Under the pieces are notes generated by a model. The model saw nothing but the letters and a program-made list of their open reading frames with translations. It was not told the DNA's origin and searched no databases. From Stomoxys calcitrans (taxonomy: Eukaryota > Arthropoda > Insecta > Diptera > Muscidae), in the NCBI RefSeq assembly GCF_963082655.1, contig NC_081556.1:1426001-1490000 (forward strand): a stretch of 64,000 nucleotides of DNA. The letters run 5' to 3'. Positions 53,101-57,825 of this stretch are shown here, in pieces. Made by a program: the position numbers and the translations under genes. How positions within the stretch are numbered: position 1 is the stretch's first letter; every line of letters starts with the position of its first letter.

Positions 53101-56100
53101 AGAGCATCTTTAATTGTTTTGCCATGACTTTACGGTATTTACATCGTGCCAAGACTACGGTGGAGAGTGCAGCATTTTAAAACAGCTGCTTTTTTTTATT
53201 ATATGTTAAAACATTTACACAAAACTTAATGCAGCTTTGAAGAAGATTTATTTGGCAGTTCTTGAAAGGAAATAAAAAGTTAATTTGTCAAACGGCAGAT
53301 TTTTAGTATTTTTTTTTCTTGGTTCCCATTCTACTGTGCTGGGTGTCGTTGAGCGCTGAACCGCCGAAACTTCCATTCTGAGGTCCGTACTAGAGTGCAA
53401 ACGTTAATCATGATGCTGGATAATACACCAACTTGGTCTTCTACCTCAATTAACATACATTCTAAAAATTCCCATAGTCATGTTATATAAAAAATTTTCG
53501 AAAAACTTGTTGTGCTCAAAAAAACAATACCTCAACAACACATTCAAAATTGTTTCCTCTTATTTGCTGTAAAAAAAAAATATTCAAATGATTTCGTGGG
53601 AATTTCCTTCAAAAGATTCTGATGGCATAAATTTGTCCATTATAGGTCTGTTTGGGTCCATTGACTGCATTCCGTAATCAGGCATAACCAAATTGACACT
53701 AACGCCCCCTGCATTTGCGGTTGATTCCATCAGCGGCATTTCTTTGGCAATCGGTTGAGGTTCAGCCCAGATACAGAGTTGTATTTCATTGAAGCAGAAA
53801 CGAACTGAAGCAAAGTCCTTCCGCTTTTTCCCTTTGACAAGAACATCATAATTTGTGCCTAACTAACTATCGGAATGGGTGGTCCCTCAACATAAAGTGC
53901 CCGATTATTGACAATAACATGTTTGTAACTCAATTCCAACTGTCAACTGGCTCTCGAAGCAAACAAGCGGCGGTGTTCATTCATCTCATTGCCACTGTGG
54001 GCACCCACATACACCATGAGTTAGTTGTGTGAGGCCATTACAGTGGCGTAACTTGTCAAATTATTTCAGATTTGAATCGCCTATACAATTTCCTTCGCAG
54101 GAATGCTTAAATCTTTAAACTTCGAGTAGTCATAGATTTGAATTCTGGTTTTGGTGGCGGGGGTGGAGTGCTGTGAATTTGTTAGGGAACATTGTGCATT
54201 ATGTTGCGGACGGTTAATTTCCATTAATGGTGGCGGCATACTTTTGACAGATTTGTCATGGTAAAGTGGCTCATATTAATATGTTACATTTGCTGGAGCA
54301 AAACGCTTGGGAAAAGTGCCAGCAATGAATGGTCATGGCTTTTCTTCTTAAGCATTGACCATAAAATGTTGGAGACCGTAATGATTTTGTAGTACACAAA
54401 TCCTTGAACAAGAAAAGGACGAATAAGGGAACTCATTTAACCATTGACCTCCACTACATGTTTTGCTCATTTTCAAGAGTGCTTCTAGCAATGGGATCCA
54501 CTACAATGCTGCAATGCAGAGGCAGTGCGGTAGGTTAGTGTTTGCGGTTAGTTCTATATAAATGGCTTCCGTTTGACAAACGACCAACTTGGGTGTTGGA
54601 TCAATAACCATATTACCGCAAACAAAATCAATCATTTCTACTGCCTCGTACCCAATGTCAGAAACTTAGGGTTGTTCCACATTCAATACCTTAGGTTTCA
54701 ATTAAGCCGGAAATCACAAACGTTTTAAGATTCCTTTCAAATGCAGTGCGGGTAGATTTTAATTCTCTCTCCCTCAGCTCTTTGAGTTGGGGTTCTATTA
54801 AATCCACCTCAAAAGCAGGTGAATAGTCTATTCAGGCAACATGAGTCTGAGTGTGTGTGGTTTTGCTTCCTTCCTTCTAACACTTGTGGTGGTGACAAGG
54901 AAATGTGAAACAAAAGAATATCCTTCCGGCCTTTGGTCAAACATTATTGATGACAGCTTTACAATTGGCCACAAATCCATGGTAAATTACGAATTGCTTT
55001 TGGTCAGTGGCAAAGGAGAAAAATTGAAATTTGTAAAAGAAGTGCGGCAAAGTCTTGCATAAGGCTTAGGATGTACTAGAGAAACTGTTAATTTTTATAG
55101 CCCTTGCTGTACGTCTGTCTATCATTTTTATTTTTACTATTAAAACTGCATTAATTCAAGATTTTATTTTTTTGTATTTATATTCGCAGGGCGTGATTCC
55201 GACATAAGTGATACTGAGTCCGAACCCGGCATTCCCTTGAAACGTAAACAACGTAGATCTCGCACCACATTCTCTGCCGATCAGCTGGAAGCTTTGGAGA
55301 GAGCCTTTGCCCGCACTCAATACCCCGATGTTTATACCAGAGAAGAATTGGCCCAAAGCACACAGCTGACAGAGGCACGCATTCAAGTGTGGTTTAGCAA
55401 TAGAAGGGCAAGGCTGCGCAAACATTCAGGCGGTGGCAATATGAATAGTGCCCCCAATACCTCAGGAGTACCAACATCACCGGCAGCAGCCACCGGTGTT
55501 CCAGGCTCAGGTCCCTTGTCATTTGGCTCTTTGGCTATGGGCTCCATGGGTTACAGTCCGGCTGCAGGAACCACAGCCTCTAGCGCCGGCATGAATGATC
55601 AGCACAGTGTACATGCAGCTGCAGCAGCCGCTGCGGCTCATCATCCCGCCCACCATCATCATCATCACCACCATCATTCACAAATGGGAGGCTATGACTT
55701 AATGGCTGCCCAATCGGCACATCAAGGGTTTTCGGGTAGCTTTCATAATACACATTTTGCGGGTCAAAATTACTATCATCAAGGTAAGCTCTAGCCCACG
55801 ACAAACACATTTGAAGGCTTTCTTCTAATTACTCTATTTTACAGACTACTCGAAATTGTCCATTGATGACTTCTCCAAGCTTACGGCTGAAAGTGTTTCG
55901 AAAATCTCACCCTCGCTTCATCTGAATGACAACTATGCCAAATTGGAAAATCCCTCGAATTGGTCTCAAGCAGCCGCCTATCAAACAGCGGCAGCTGCAG
56001 CAAATTATTCCGCCGCCCATGCGCATGCCCACCTAAACGAGTATGCGGCAGCTGCAGCAGGTTCGGCTCTAACGCATAACAATGTTACGGCTGCTGCTTC

Positions 56101-56155
56101 GACGCCCTATCAGCATGCACCACTGCCTCAAAGTGATGCAAAATATTGGTCATGA
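20121..56155 (+). CDS. gsb-n: Pax3/7-class paired-box homeodomain transcription factor, five coding exons
   Basis: Coding segments 20121-20184, 24884-25197, 40418-40529, 55190-55783 and 55845-56155 join in frame (1395 nt, 464 residues plus TGA), each border fitting GT-AG. Domains in order: paired domain from about residue 22 to 146; octapeptide YSIHGILG at 156-163, a motif known in this family to bind Groucho-type corepressors; homeodomain at 184-243 with WFSNRRAR, so Ser at position 50 and Asn at 51, as in the Paired/Gooseberry class; then an Ala run (306-313) and nine His (318-326); the end is AKYWS. Such proteins are nuclear DNA-binding regulators, and in Drosophila the gooseberry genes act in segment patterning and the CNS. 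The start, which opens MDMTGANSL and runs on to FAGYPFQ, and the tail SKISPSLHL fit my memory of Gooseberry-neuro better than Gooseberry, which is the main alternative. Length is close to the fly orthologue (about 450). No frame damage is seen. Confidence 0.9.
20185..21355. other. gsb-n: gsb-n intron 1, low-repeat 5' part
   Basis: First part of the 4.7-kb intron (20185-24883). No exon, ORF or known repeat recognised. Intronic regulatory DNA is possible. Confidence 0.5.
21356..21960 (-). repeat. Family A element fragment with terminal palindrome
   Basis: Reverse-orientation modules GAGGGCGCAATTCTCATCCG recur near 21445, 21670 and 21800. Near 21930 is GATCGGCCGGGCCGCATC, a degenerate terminal palindrome. 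Confidence 0.6.
21985..23869 (-). mobile_element. Jockey-type LINE remnant, interrupted by a SINE
   Basis: On the - strand, from 23869 down: [15 protein letters not shown] and [20 protein letters not shown] (RT start), a region ending [18 protein letters not shown] across the SINE insertion, then [20 protein letters not shown], a degenerate catalytic region near 22950, [16 protein letters not shown], and the C-terminus [19 protein letters not shown] and [20 protein letters not shown]. Reading frames shift several times. It lies antisense to gsb-n in intron 1. Confidence 0.8.
23271..23587 (+). mobile_element. SINE family 1 with 10-bp target-site duplication
   Basis: tRNA-like head (GTAGCGCAGAGGTTAGCATG, B box GGTTCGAATCCTGG), body with TCGGCTATAAAAAGGAGGCC and GAATCGGACTGCACTCATTG, end GGGCAAAATTTGCAATTTTG. 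CTGATTGAAG lies at 23260-23269 and again at 23588-23597, and the LINE coding text continues across it, so the SINE is younger than the LINE. Confidence 0.88.
23872..24650 (-). mobile_element. Mariner-like transposon remnant
   Basis: The - strand encodes [20 protein letters not shown] then [33 protein letters not shown] and WKEYAKLD, the C-terminal third of a Tc1/mariner-type transposase with the last catalytic Asp region ([11 protein letters not shown]). Further upstream text near 24280-24230 and 24420-24360 is frame-broken. The flank at 24640-24655 reads ACTCACCCTGTACA. A collinear relative is at 8655-9250. Confidence 0.75.
24884..25197 (+). CDS. gsb-n: gsb-n coding exon 2 (most of the paired domain)
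   Basis: The acceptor is TTTCATTTCAG and the donor is AAG|GTGAGT. The exon completes Gly22 and runs to Lys126. It contains [20 protein letters not shown], the beta-turn and N-terminal helix-turn-helix of the paired domain, followed by [18 protein letters not shown] and [13 protein letters not shown], the linker to the second (RED) subdomain. It ends at [11 protein letters not shown]. The frame is open throughout and the residues are strongly typical of Pax3/7. It leaves no split codon at its 3' end. Confidence 0.95.
25198..26955. other. gsb-n: gsb-n intron 2, low-repeat 5' part
   Basis: No exon or named transposon recognised. It holds a pyrimidine run (CTCTCTCTCGCTCTCTCTCTC) near 26144-26166. 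ORFs at 25417-26014 overlap on opposite strands and lack domains. Being free of visible transposons near exon 2, it is a candidate place for intronic control DNA; this is inference. Confidence 0.4.
26960..27925 (-). repeat. Two family B element copies in reverse orientation
   Basis: The first (26960-27200) has AAGAGCCCATAAAATGC and GGACCATATTTGGATATTGG. The second opens near 27283 with TATATCCACCATCATAGGAT, AATGTATATATATTTCGGATC and GTCTGTCCTTCCG, then modules GATTTAAGGTTTTAGACCCA and CCGATTTCGCTGAAGTTTGG up to about 27900. Confidence 0.6.
27930..28925 (-). mobile_element. Family A element, near full length, reverse orientation
   Basis: Opens with CCCGTCCGTCCGTCTGTC and AAAGCGCGCTAACTTTCGAA, then modules near 28150, 28300 and 28450 (CTAGAGGGCGCAATTCTCGT, TTGACTGAAATTTTGCACG). 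It ends AAGATTCGGCCCGGCCGAACTTAGCACAC and TCTTACTTG, the reverse complement of the start of the copy at 1792. It contains two back-to-back palindromes at 28585-28655. Confidence 0.65.
28585..28655. repeat. Two adjacent perfect hairpins
   Basis: 28585-28615 is a 14-bp arm CTTCTTTCATGACC, loop TAT, and its exact complement. 28618-28655 is a 17-bp arm GGAGATGGGTTTATATG, loop CTCT, and its exact complement. Only two bases separate them. Confidence 0.9.
28930..30695. other. gsb-n: gsb-n intron 2, low-repeat stretch
   Basis: No exon recognised. Overlapping - strand frames at 29118-29407 contain ordinary amino-acid composition but no domain. 29430-30695 shows no repeat I can name. Confidence 0.4.
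30696..31870 (+). mobile_element. Family B element with a 154-bp-period array
   Basis: Starts ACAAGTAAAGAAGTGTCAAG, TTCGGCCGTGTCGAA and TATATCCTCCAGCATGG. The phrase TTTCAGCGAAATCGGATAAT recurs near 31005, 31161, 31313 and 31466, with CGGCAGATCGGTCTATATGG modules between. A SINE-head fragment is embedded at 31606-31660. Confidence 0.7.
31606..31660 (+). mobile_element. SINE family 1 head fragment
   Basis: GTCCGCCTATGACGCTGGGT followed by TTCGAATTCTGGCGAGAAC matches the B-box part of the SINE, with GAACGCC deleted between the two halves. Confidence 0.6.
31880..32000 (+). mobile_element. LINE C-terminal fragment
   Basis: The + strand reads [20 protein letters not shown] followed by LAS-like text, the same cysteine-rich end as at 13922-14000. 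It is only about 120 bp long. Confidence 0.6.
32225..32740 (+). repeat. Family B element fragment
   Basis: Modules CTTAAATCGGGAGATCGG, GATCTGGGCCATATT and GGTCTATATGGAGGCTATAT. The GCTATGTAAGGC block near 32284 has a partial inverse at 32383-32394. Confidence 0.55.
32745..33230 (+). mobile_element. Mariner-like fragment with fold-back ends
   Basis: On the + strand [19 protein letters not shown] (a transposase start) joins directly to [20 protein letters not shown], then [20 protein letters not shown], the transposase core around a catalytic Asp. The opening segment returns in reverse complement at about 33048-33105, so about 60-65 bp at each end can pair. The N-terminal and core parts are joined by a deletion, and the C-terminal part is missing. 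Confidence 0.75.
33235..33760. repeat. Family B fragments
   Basis: TTTCGATGTGTTGCAAACG near 33276, GACCGATCTCCCGATTTAAA near 33516 and ATATAAAAAATTTGGCCAAAATCGG near 33657. Diverged and partly unassignable. Confidence 0.4.
33761..34593. other. gsb-n: gsb-n intron 2, low-repeat stretch with one half of a local duplication
   Basis: No exon seen. About 34277-34435 is similar to 35208-35335 (see that entry). Confidence 0.4.
34594..34705 (-). mobile_element. SINE family 1 fragment, reverse
   Basis: GCTGCCCGATTCGAGTTTAATCTCAACGATAAGG and GCGACATCTCTTCGG match the SINE body in reverse complement. Confidence 0.55.
34872..35178 (+). mobile_element. Short internally deleted dispersed element
   Basis: Starts GAACAAGTAAAAACTTGC and TTCGGCCGGACCGAATC, and after only about 160 bp reaches the end piece GGACGGACGGAAAGGGATGC, AATATATATACTTTATGGGG and ATCCTATGGTGGTGTGTATAAAA. 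Both ends are present, so it defines the limits of the family while lacking the internal modules. Confidence 0.7.
35208..35335 (+). repeat. Local direct duplication of 34277-34435
   Basis: Both copies contain TTTAAC.TGTG.TTTA..AATGACA, ACAACAACA.AATGAAA.T, TGATTGCCCG/TAATTGCCCG and TTGGCAGGGTTG..AAA. The copies are about 0.9 kb apart and separated by a SINE fragment and the short element. Nature unknown. Confidence 0.5.
35336..35640. other. No gene recognised
   Basis: AT-rich intron sequence without a named repeat. Confidence 0.4.
35772..36097 (+). mobile_element. SINE family 1 with 12-bp target-site duplication
   Basis: CCATAGCGCAGAGGTAAGCATG, GGACTCGGCTATAAAAAGGA and GGGCAAAATTTGCAAATTT. 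ACTTCTTATTGA occurs at 35760-35771 and 36098-36109. It split a reverse family A element whose text runs on at 36098-36310. Confidence 0.8.
36314..36487 (-). mobile_element. SINE family 1 body, reverse
   Basis: GCTCATGAACATTCCACTAT, GATGTGCGAGGCTGTCCGAT, TTTATAGCCAAATCCGAAC and GATGTCGCACACCTCTTCG match the SINE in reverse complement; the tRNA-like head is missing. Confidence 0.7.
36530..37835. other. gsb-n: gsb-n intron 2, low-repeat stretch
   Basis: No exon recognised. It has a (TG)n run near 37323-37340 and poly(A/T) tracts near 37525 and 37580. Two overlapping ORFs near 37000-37430 on opposite strands show no domain. Confidence 0.4.
37840..38030 (+). repeat. Family B element, 5' end
   Basis: AAAACGTGTTAAGTTCGG and TTTGGATATCCGCCACCAAGG resemble the element start, followed by TATAGTCCGATATGAACCAT. 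It is cut by SINE family 2. Confidence 0.55.
38031..38186 (+). mobile_element. tRNA-derived SINE, family 2
   Basis: GGGCGCCCCGGTAGCCAAGT then TGGTAGCGTGCTTGGATTAC and GTCGTGGGTTCGATTCCCGC give a tRNA-like A box and an exact-looking B box. The tail is CACAATGGACTTAAAATTGT and GGACCGCCACTCTTACCTAA. It is too short and too tailed to be a tRNA gene. A second copy is at 44962. Confidence 0.75.
38187..38515. other. No gene recognised
   Basis: Mixed low-complexity intron sequence with one possible phrase of the 870-1790 array near 38337-38360 (CCCAAATTTGAATATCAGATTCGTA). Confidence 0.35.
38517..39775 (+). mobile_element. LINE fragment with an internally duplicated RT segment
   Basis: RT text [20 protein letters not shown] and [16 protein letters not shown] occurs at about 38565-38785 and again at 38995-39215. 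After the second copy come [35 protein letters not shown] and [17 protein letters not shown] (39360-39600), the region downstream of the RT catalytic box, and [16 protein letters not shown], the C-terminus (39690-39740). The catalytic YxDD box itself is missing. A 40-bp lead (GCGCCTTTTGGTAGGCCCCT and AAATTTGGGTCACC) also occurs twice, at 38517 and 38778. Confidence 0.75.
39778..40012 (-). mobile_element. SINE family 1, reverse
   Basis: CAATGAGTGCAGTGCGATTC, GTGCGACACCTCTTTGGAGA, GCCAGCATTAGGAGGGGAAA and TTGCTAACCTCTGCGCTAC are the reverse complement of the SINE. The body between the 3' end and the Pol III head is shortened. Confidence 0.78.
40013..40417. other. gsb-n: gsb-n intron 2, 3' end
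   Basis: No repeat named. It ends in the acceptor TATCCACAG of exon 3. Confidence 0.5.
40418..40529 (+). CDS. gsb-n: gsb-n coding exon 3 (end of paired domain and octapeptide)
   Basis: This exon is too short to stand out as an ORF. It sits between the acceptor TATCCACAG and the donor GGCG|GTAAGT. It encodes residues 127-163 plus one base: [18 protein letters not shown] closes the second paired subdomain, then an acidic linker with SSDDGRKD leads to the octapeptide YSIHGILG. The in-frame continuity with exons 2 and 4 on both sides supports it. It is isolated between two introns of about 15 kb each. Confidence 0.93.
40530..42585. other. gsb-n: gsb-n intron 3, low-repeat 5' part with a GA/CT tract
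   Basis: A 40-bp (TC)n tract lies at 41452-41491, flanked by a less AT-rich segment (41000-41300) and an A-rich leader-like segment (41550-41770). No splice-linked coding exon is recognised. CT/GA tracts of this sort are common at fly promoters and enhancers, so this is the best candidate regulatory block in intron 3; there is no direct proof. A CACACACA run is near 40645. Confidence 0.4.
42590..42830 (-). repeat. Dispersed element end fragment
   Basis: TTTATACCCAACACCATAAGATGGGGGG opens it, the reverse of the element 3' end. The rest is diverged. Confidence 0.5.
42888..43805 (+). mobile_element. Two LINE 3'-end fragments, head to head
   Basis: 42888-43010 is reverse: TAATCCGCCCCATGCCACTG and CTGGTTCATGTCTGGTGTTG. 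43200-43805 is forward: CAAAATACCGACAGAGTGTAAG, the RNase H end region, GACGAGGCTATTACTGAAAG, HVAL/WGDQD-like text, and the cysteine-rich end [20 protein letters not shown] (first Cys replaced by Phe region). Many stops. Same family as 13735-14517. Confidence 0.65.
43808..44350 (-). mobile_element. Family A element, reverse, 3' end plus modules
   Basis: Opens TTTTTATACCCACCACCATAGG, ACCCCACAAAGTATATATATTC, GTCCATTCGTCCGTCTGTCG, then AGCTCCCATATAAACCGGTC and TATGACTTCCAACAACTGTG modules. Its inverted orientation meets the LINE end at 43805. Confidence 0.65.
44351..44960. other. No gene recognised
   Basis: GTGTGTGTGTGGGGGGG at 44529-44548 and a poly-T tract near 44580. Overlapping - strand frames at 44458-44839 have no domain. 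Confidence 0.4.
44962..45120 (+). mobile_element. tRNA-derived SINE, family 2
   Basis: GGGCGCTCCGGTAGCCGAGA, GGAGCGTGCTTGGATTGCTA and GTCGTGGGTTCGATTCCCGC, then the same tail as the copy at 38031 (GACTGCCACTCTTACCTAAA). Confidence 0.75.
45121..46815. other. gsb-n: gsb-n intron 3, low-repeat stretch
   Basis: No exon or transposon recognised. It has GTTGTTGTTGTTGCTGCT near 45506 and GGCGGCGGCGG near 45862. Confidence 0.4.
46820..47410. repeat. Direct pair of possible SINE family 3 copies
   Basis: The same tail, GAAACAA.CAAAAATTGTGAAATTTAATGATCTTCG followed by an A-rich end, occurs at about 46903-46975 and 47348-47410. Each is preceded by ATCATTGAGC and an ACGGCTCT segment, and the first by a B-box-like CCAGGTTCGATCAT. 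A second B-box-like sequence (GGTTCGTATCCCGG) lies on the - strand near 46990-47010. Confidence 0.45.
47411..49020. other. gsb-n: gsb-n intron 3, mixed stretch
   Basis: On the - strand 47955-47800 reads [19 protein letters not shown], possibly an old retroelement remnant, too weak to name. 48180-48430 is A-rich and leader-like. A 129-codon + frame at 48438-48827 starts lysine/asparagine-rich and has scattered Cys but no domain; I regard it as unproven. Confidence 0.35.
49021..49440. repeat. AT-only low-complexity tract (AAATAAAAT-type)
   Basis: About 0.4 kb made almost only of A and T with drifting AATAAA words. It contains numerous AATAAA hexamers on the gene strand inside intron 3. Confidence 0.9.
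49475..49985 (+). repeat. Dispersed element, distinct variant
   Basis: Starts TTTATACCCTACACCAGCAC, with modules TGTGCAAAATTTCATCCATA and AATCGGTTCATATTTATATG. It does not carry the family A CCCTCTAGAGG or family B CGAAATCGGATAATAA phrases. Confidence 0.45.
50228..50705 (+). mobile_element. Family A element
   Basis: ACAAGTAAAAGAGTGCTAAG, CAGCCGGGCCAAATCTTATA, CCCTCCACCATAGATCGCAT; then AGCTAAATCGGATAAGATTT and GGAGCTATATCAGGTAATGG. A short duplication CTTTGTCCG.CATCTCTTTATA occurs near 50299 and 50337. The last part (50650-50705) is in reverse orientation. Confidence 0.65.
50706..53583. other. gsb-n: gsb-n intron 3, mostly low-repeat
   Basis: A GAGAGAGAGAGA run at 51050-51062 and CACACACGCACACACAC near 51224. 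A family A/B fragment near 52120-52230 has AAATCGGACCATGTTTGG and CACTTACCTCTTATTGATGTGG. 52760-52870 shares CAACTCTGCAAACAAAT with 57655-57672. The 120-codon - frame at 52289-52651 shows no domain. No exon recognised. Confidence 0.4.
53584..55000 (-). pseudogene. Decayed protein-like region of unknown origin inside gsb-n intron 3
   Basis: The - strand reads as protein-like text broken by stops and frameshifts. From right to left: about 54995-54832 gives [20 protein letters not shown]; about 54830-54690 gives [12 protein letters not shown] then, shifted by an AG duplication, [18 protein letters not shown]; about 54650-54510 gives [20 protein letters not shown]; about 54280-54100 gives [13 protein letters not shown] and [20 protein letters not shown]; 53862-53584 is a clean 92-codon frame with [18 protein letters not shown] and [17 protein letters not shown], ending in TGA. 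I do not recognise the family. It may be a retrocopy or a fossil of a host gene; chance is the alternative for the weaker segments. Confidence 0.4.
55190..55783 (+). CDS. gsb-n: gsb-n coding exon 4 (homeodomain, Ala and His tracts)
   Basis: The acceptor is TATTCGCAG and the donor is CAAG|GTAAGC. It encodes residues 164-361. It opens [19 protein letters not shown], an acidic linker found before the homeodomain of fly Pax3/7 proteins. The complete 60-residue homeodomain follows (184-243), with [13 protein letters not shown] and [17 protein letters not shown]. After it the chain is low-complexity: Gly/Ser/Thr/Pro-rich, then eight Ala and nine His, then QMGGYDLM and NYYHQ. Such tracts vary in length between fly species. 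Confidence 0.95.
55845..56155 (+). CDS. gsb-n: gsb-n coding exon 5 (C-terminal region and stop)
   Basis: It follows a 61-bp intron with acceptor ATTTTACAG. It encodes residues 362-464, starting [17 protein letters not shown] and including [17 protein letters not shown], then Ala-rich stretches, and ends AKYWS before TGA at 56153-56155. The conserved block [17 protein letters not shown] is the best reason to choose gooseberry-neuro over its paralogue gooseberry. No DNA-binding domain is present; a role in regulation of transcription is an inference. Confidence 0.92.
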
Positions 56156-56620
56156 ATACTAAGGCTCCCGACAATTGTGGTATTCTAATGTGGATCAACC
56201 AGTGGTGACTCCTAAAATCTCCTAATGAGGCATTTAATGTTTATATTAAATTTATTTGTGAGAAATGCTTTGTATATTACAAGTGAAACTCCTTGGACGG
56301 CCTGATCGGCAATTGATAATTTAAAATTGTTTCCTAACTTATTTTCTTTTCAGTGTACTATTTTTAAACAAGCCATGACATCTCATTTATTTATTGCTAC
56401 ATATTTTCTCAAAAAAGATTTTGCTATTTTCTATATATTGTATATTTTTCATTGTGTGAATATACATAAATGTAAGTATAAAAGATTTGTTTTTAAGTCT
56501 ATGTAAGTATATCAGAAATAGTGTTATTTTGTATATTAAGAAAATAAATTAAAAGTAAAATTTAATAAATTAAAAATACATATCTATTGAAAAATAAAAA
56601 ATCACGTTTGATTTTAGGAA
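56156..56620 (+). terminator. gsb-n: gsb-n 3' UTR with poly(A) signals
   Basis: The stop codon is followed by an AU-rich stretch. Canonical AATAAA hexamers occur at 56543-56548, 56564-56569 and 56593-56598, so a 3' UTR of roughly 0.4-0.45 kb is expected. The hexamers are seen; which one is used is not determined by sequence alone. Confidence 0.6.
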
Positions 56621-56645
56621 AAAGATGAAACAAACTTAAAACTCC

Positions 56646-56748
56646 GTTTACACTGCTCTCTAAATCCGGATTAAATGGCTCGATCATCTGTTTTATCAGC
56701 TGACGAGAGCCTTAAATTCGGATTTAATAAGCAGTGTAAACAGCTCTT
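56646..56748. repeat. Imperfect hairpin, MITE-like
   Basis: Left arm GTTTACACTGCT.TCTAAATCCGGATTAAATGGCTCG faces the complement of CGAGAGCC.TTAAATTCGGATTTAATAAGCAGTGTAAAC across a loop of about 22 bases. The arms are about 37 bp and pair with few mismatches. No coding capacity. Confidence 0.7.
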
Positions 56749-56749
56749 T

Positions 56750-57400
56750 CCAAAATTATTCTCCCAGAGAAGCATTTCATCGTCTAAAGCCTATCAACAG
56801 TAAAGCATGCATTGTGTATTAAAGTTGAGATTATGTGGGTGGCATAACGGGATCAGGTGAGTAAGAAAGAGTGCACTCAGTTCTGGTGGGGGGTGTGTAG
56901 TACAGACACTAAATGAATAACAGTTGAATCAAGCGACTCTTTAAAGAGGCACCAAGTGCAAAGATAAGAAATAAACGAAGAAAATTAAGAGAAGAGAGAA
57001 TTTGAAGAGAACTGTGTATGAACAATGATGTGATTTAGCTGGATGTCAATCGATTGCGTAAAATTTATTTTAAGAAAAGGGAGAATTTTAAGATGTCTGT
57101 GTATGAACAATGAATGTGATTTAGCTGGTTTTTAATCGATTGTGAAATTTTTTTTCTTTGAAACTTTAAATTATTCTTATAAAACTTTTTAACTTTGTTA
57201 TTAGATTTTTCTTGCTAATTTACTTGTGTTTATCTTTAGTTTTGCGTTCCCCCAATTTCTCTTTCTCCTCTTTTAGTTGACTCTTGAGAATTAATCTAAA
57301 GAGAGTGTCAGTTTTTTAATTGTTATTCGTATTTGCCACTTTTTTGTCAGACAGGGAAATTTTAGCTATACGAATCTGTTGCTAGTGGGGTGTATAAACC
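56750..57400. other. No gene recognised downstream of gsb-n
   Basis: A direct repeat of AACAATGA.TGTGATTTAGCTGG..TCAATCGATTG-like text lies near 57018-57055 and 57103-57142. Nothing else is named. Confidence 0.45.
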
Positions 57401-57407
57401 ATCAGGG

Positions 57408-57725
57408 ATGACAAAACTGTAAAGGCCAAAACAGAATGAGCGCATTGAACATTATTTTTTAGTGTCGACTCAGACCCAGACCCTGTGGACGCACCCCATC
57501 TTAGTCACAGAGTTCCTGAGTCTTGACACTCAACAGAATAAAGCAGACGAAAGATAGAACACAACAAACTGCTACAACACCAACAAGGATGACAAATCTG
57601 TAAAGGCCAAAAACAGAATGAGCGCATTGAGCTTTATTTTATTTTTTGAAAAATGCAACTCTGCAAACAAATCCCACCAAAGCAACCCGCAACACTTAAA
57701 GAATTTTGAACTTTGACTACTCAAA
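57408..57725 (+). repeat. Direct repeat, copies about 175 bp apart
   Basis: GGATGACAAA.CTGTAAAGGC and CAGAATGAGCGCATTGA occur at about 57407-57452 and 57588-57633. The second continues into CAACTCTGCAAACAAAT, which also occurs near 52827. Confidence 0.6.
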
Positions 57726-57825
57726 TCGAGCTTCAGTCAGCGTTGCCATACTTGAAGTATTGTTTTTAGACGTGAAAGTTAAAAATTATTTAAACCAAAC
57801 CCCCAAAACCAAAGTTCAACACGTT

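Noticed and set aside
55237..55794. Homeodomain protein starting inside exon 4
   Set aside because: The apparent start is a TTG codon, and the frame is continuous upstream to the splice acceptor at 55189; it is an internal part of gsb-n.
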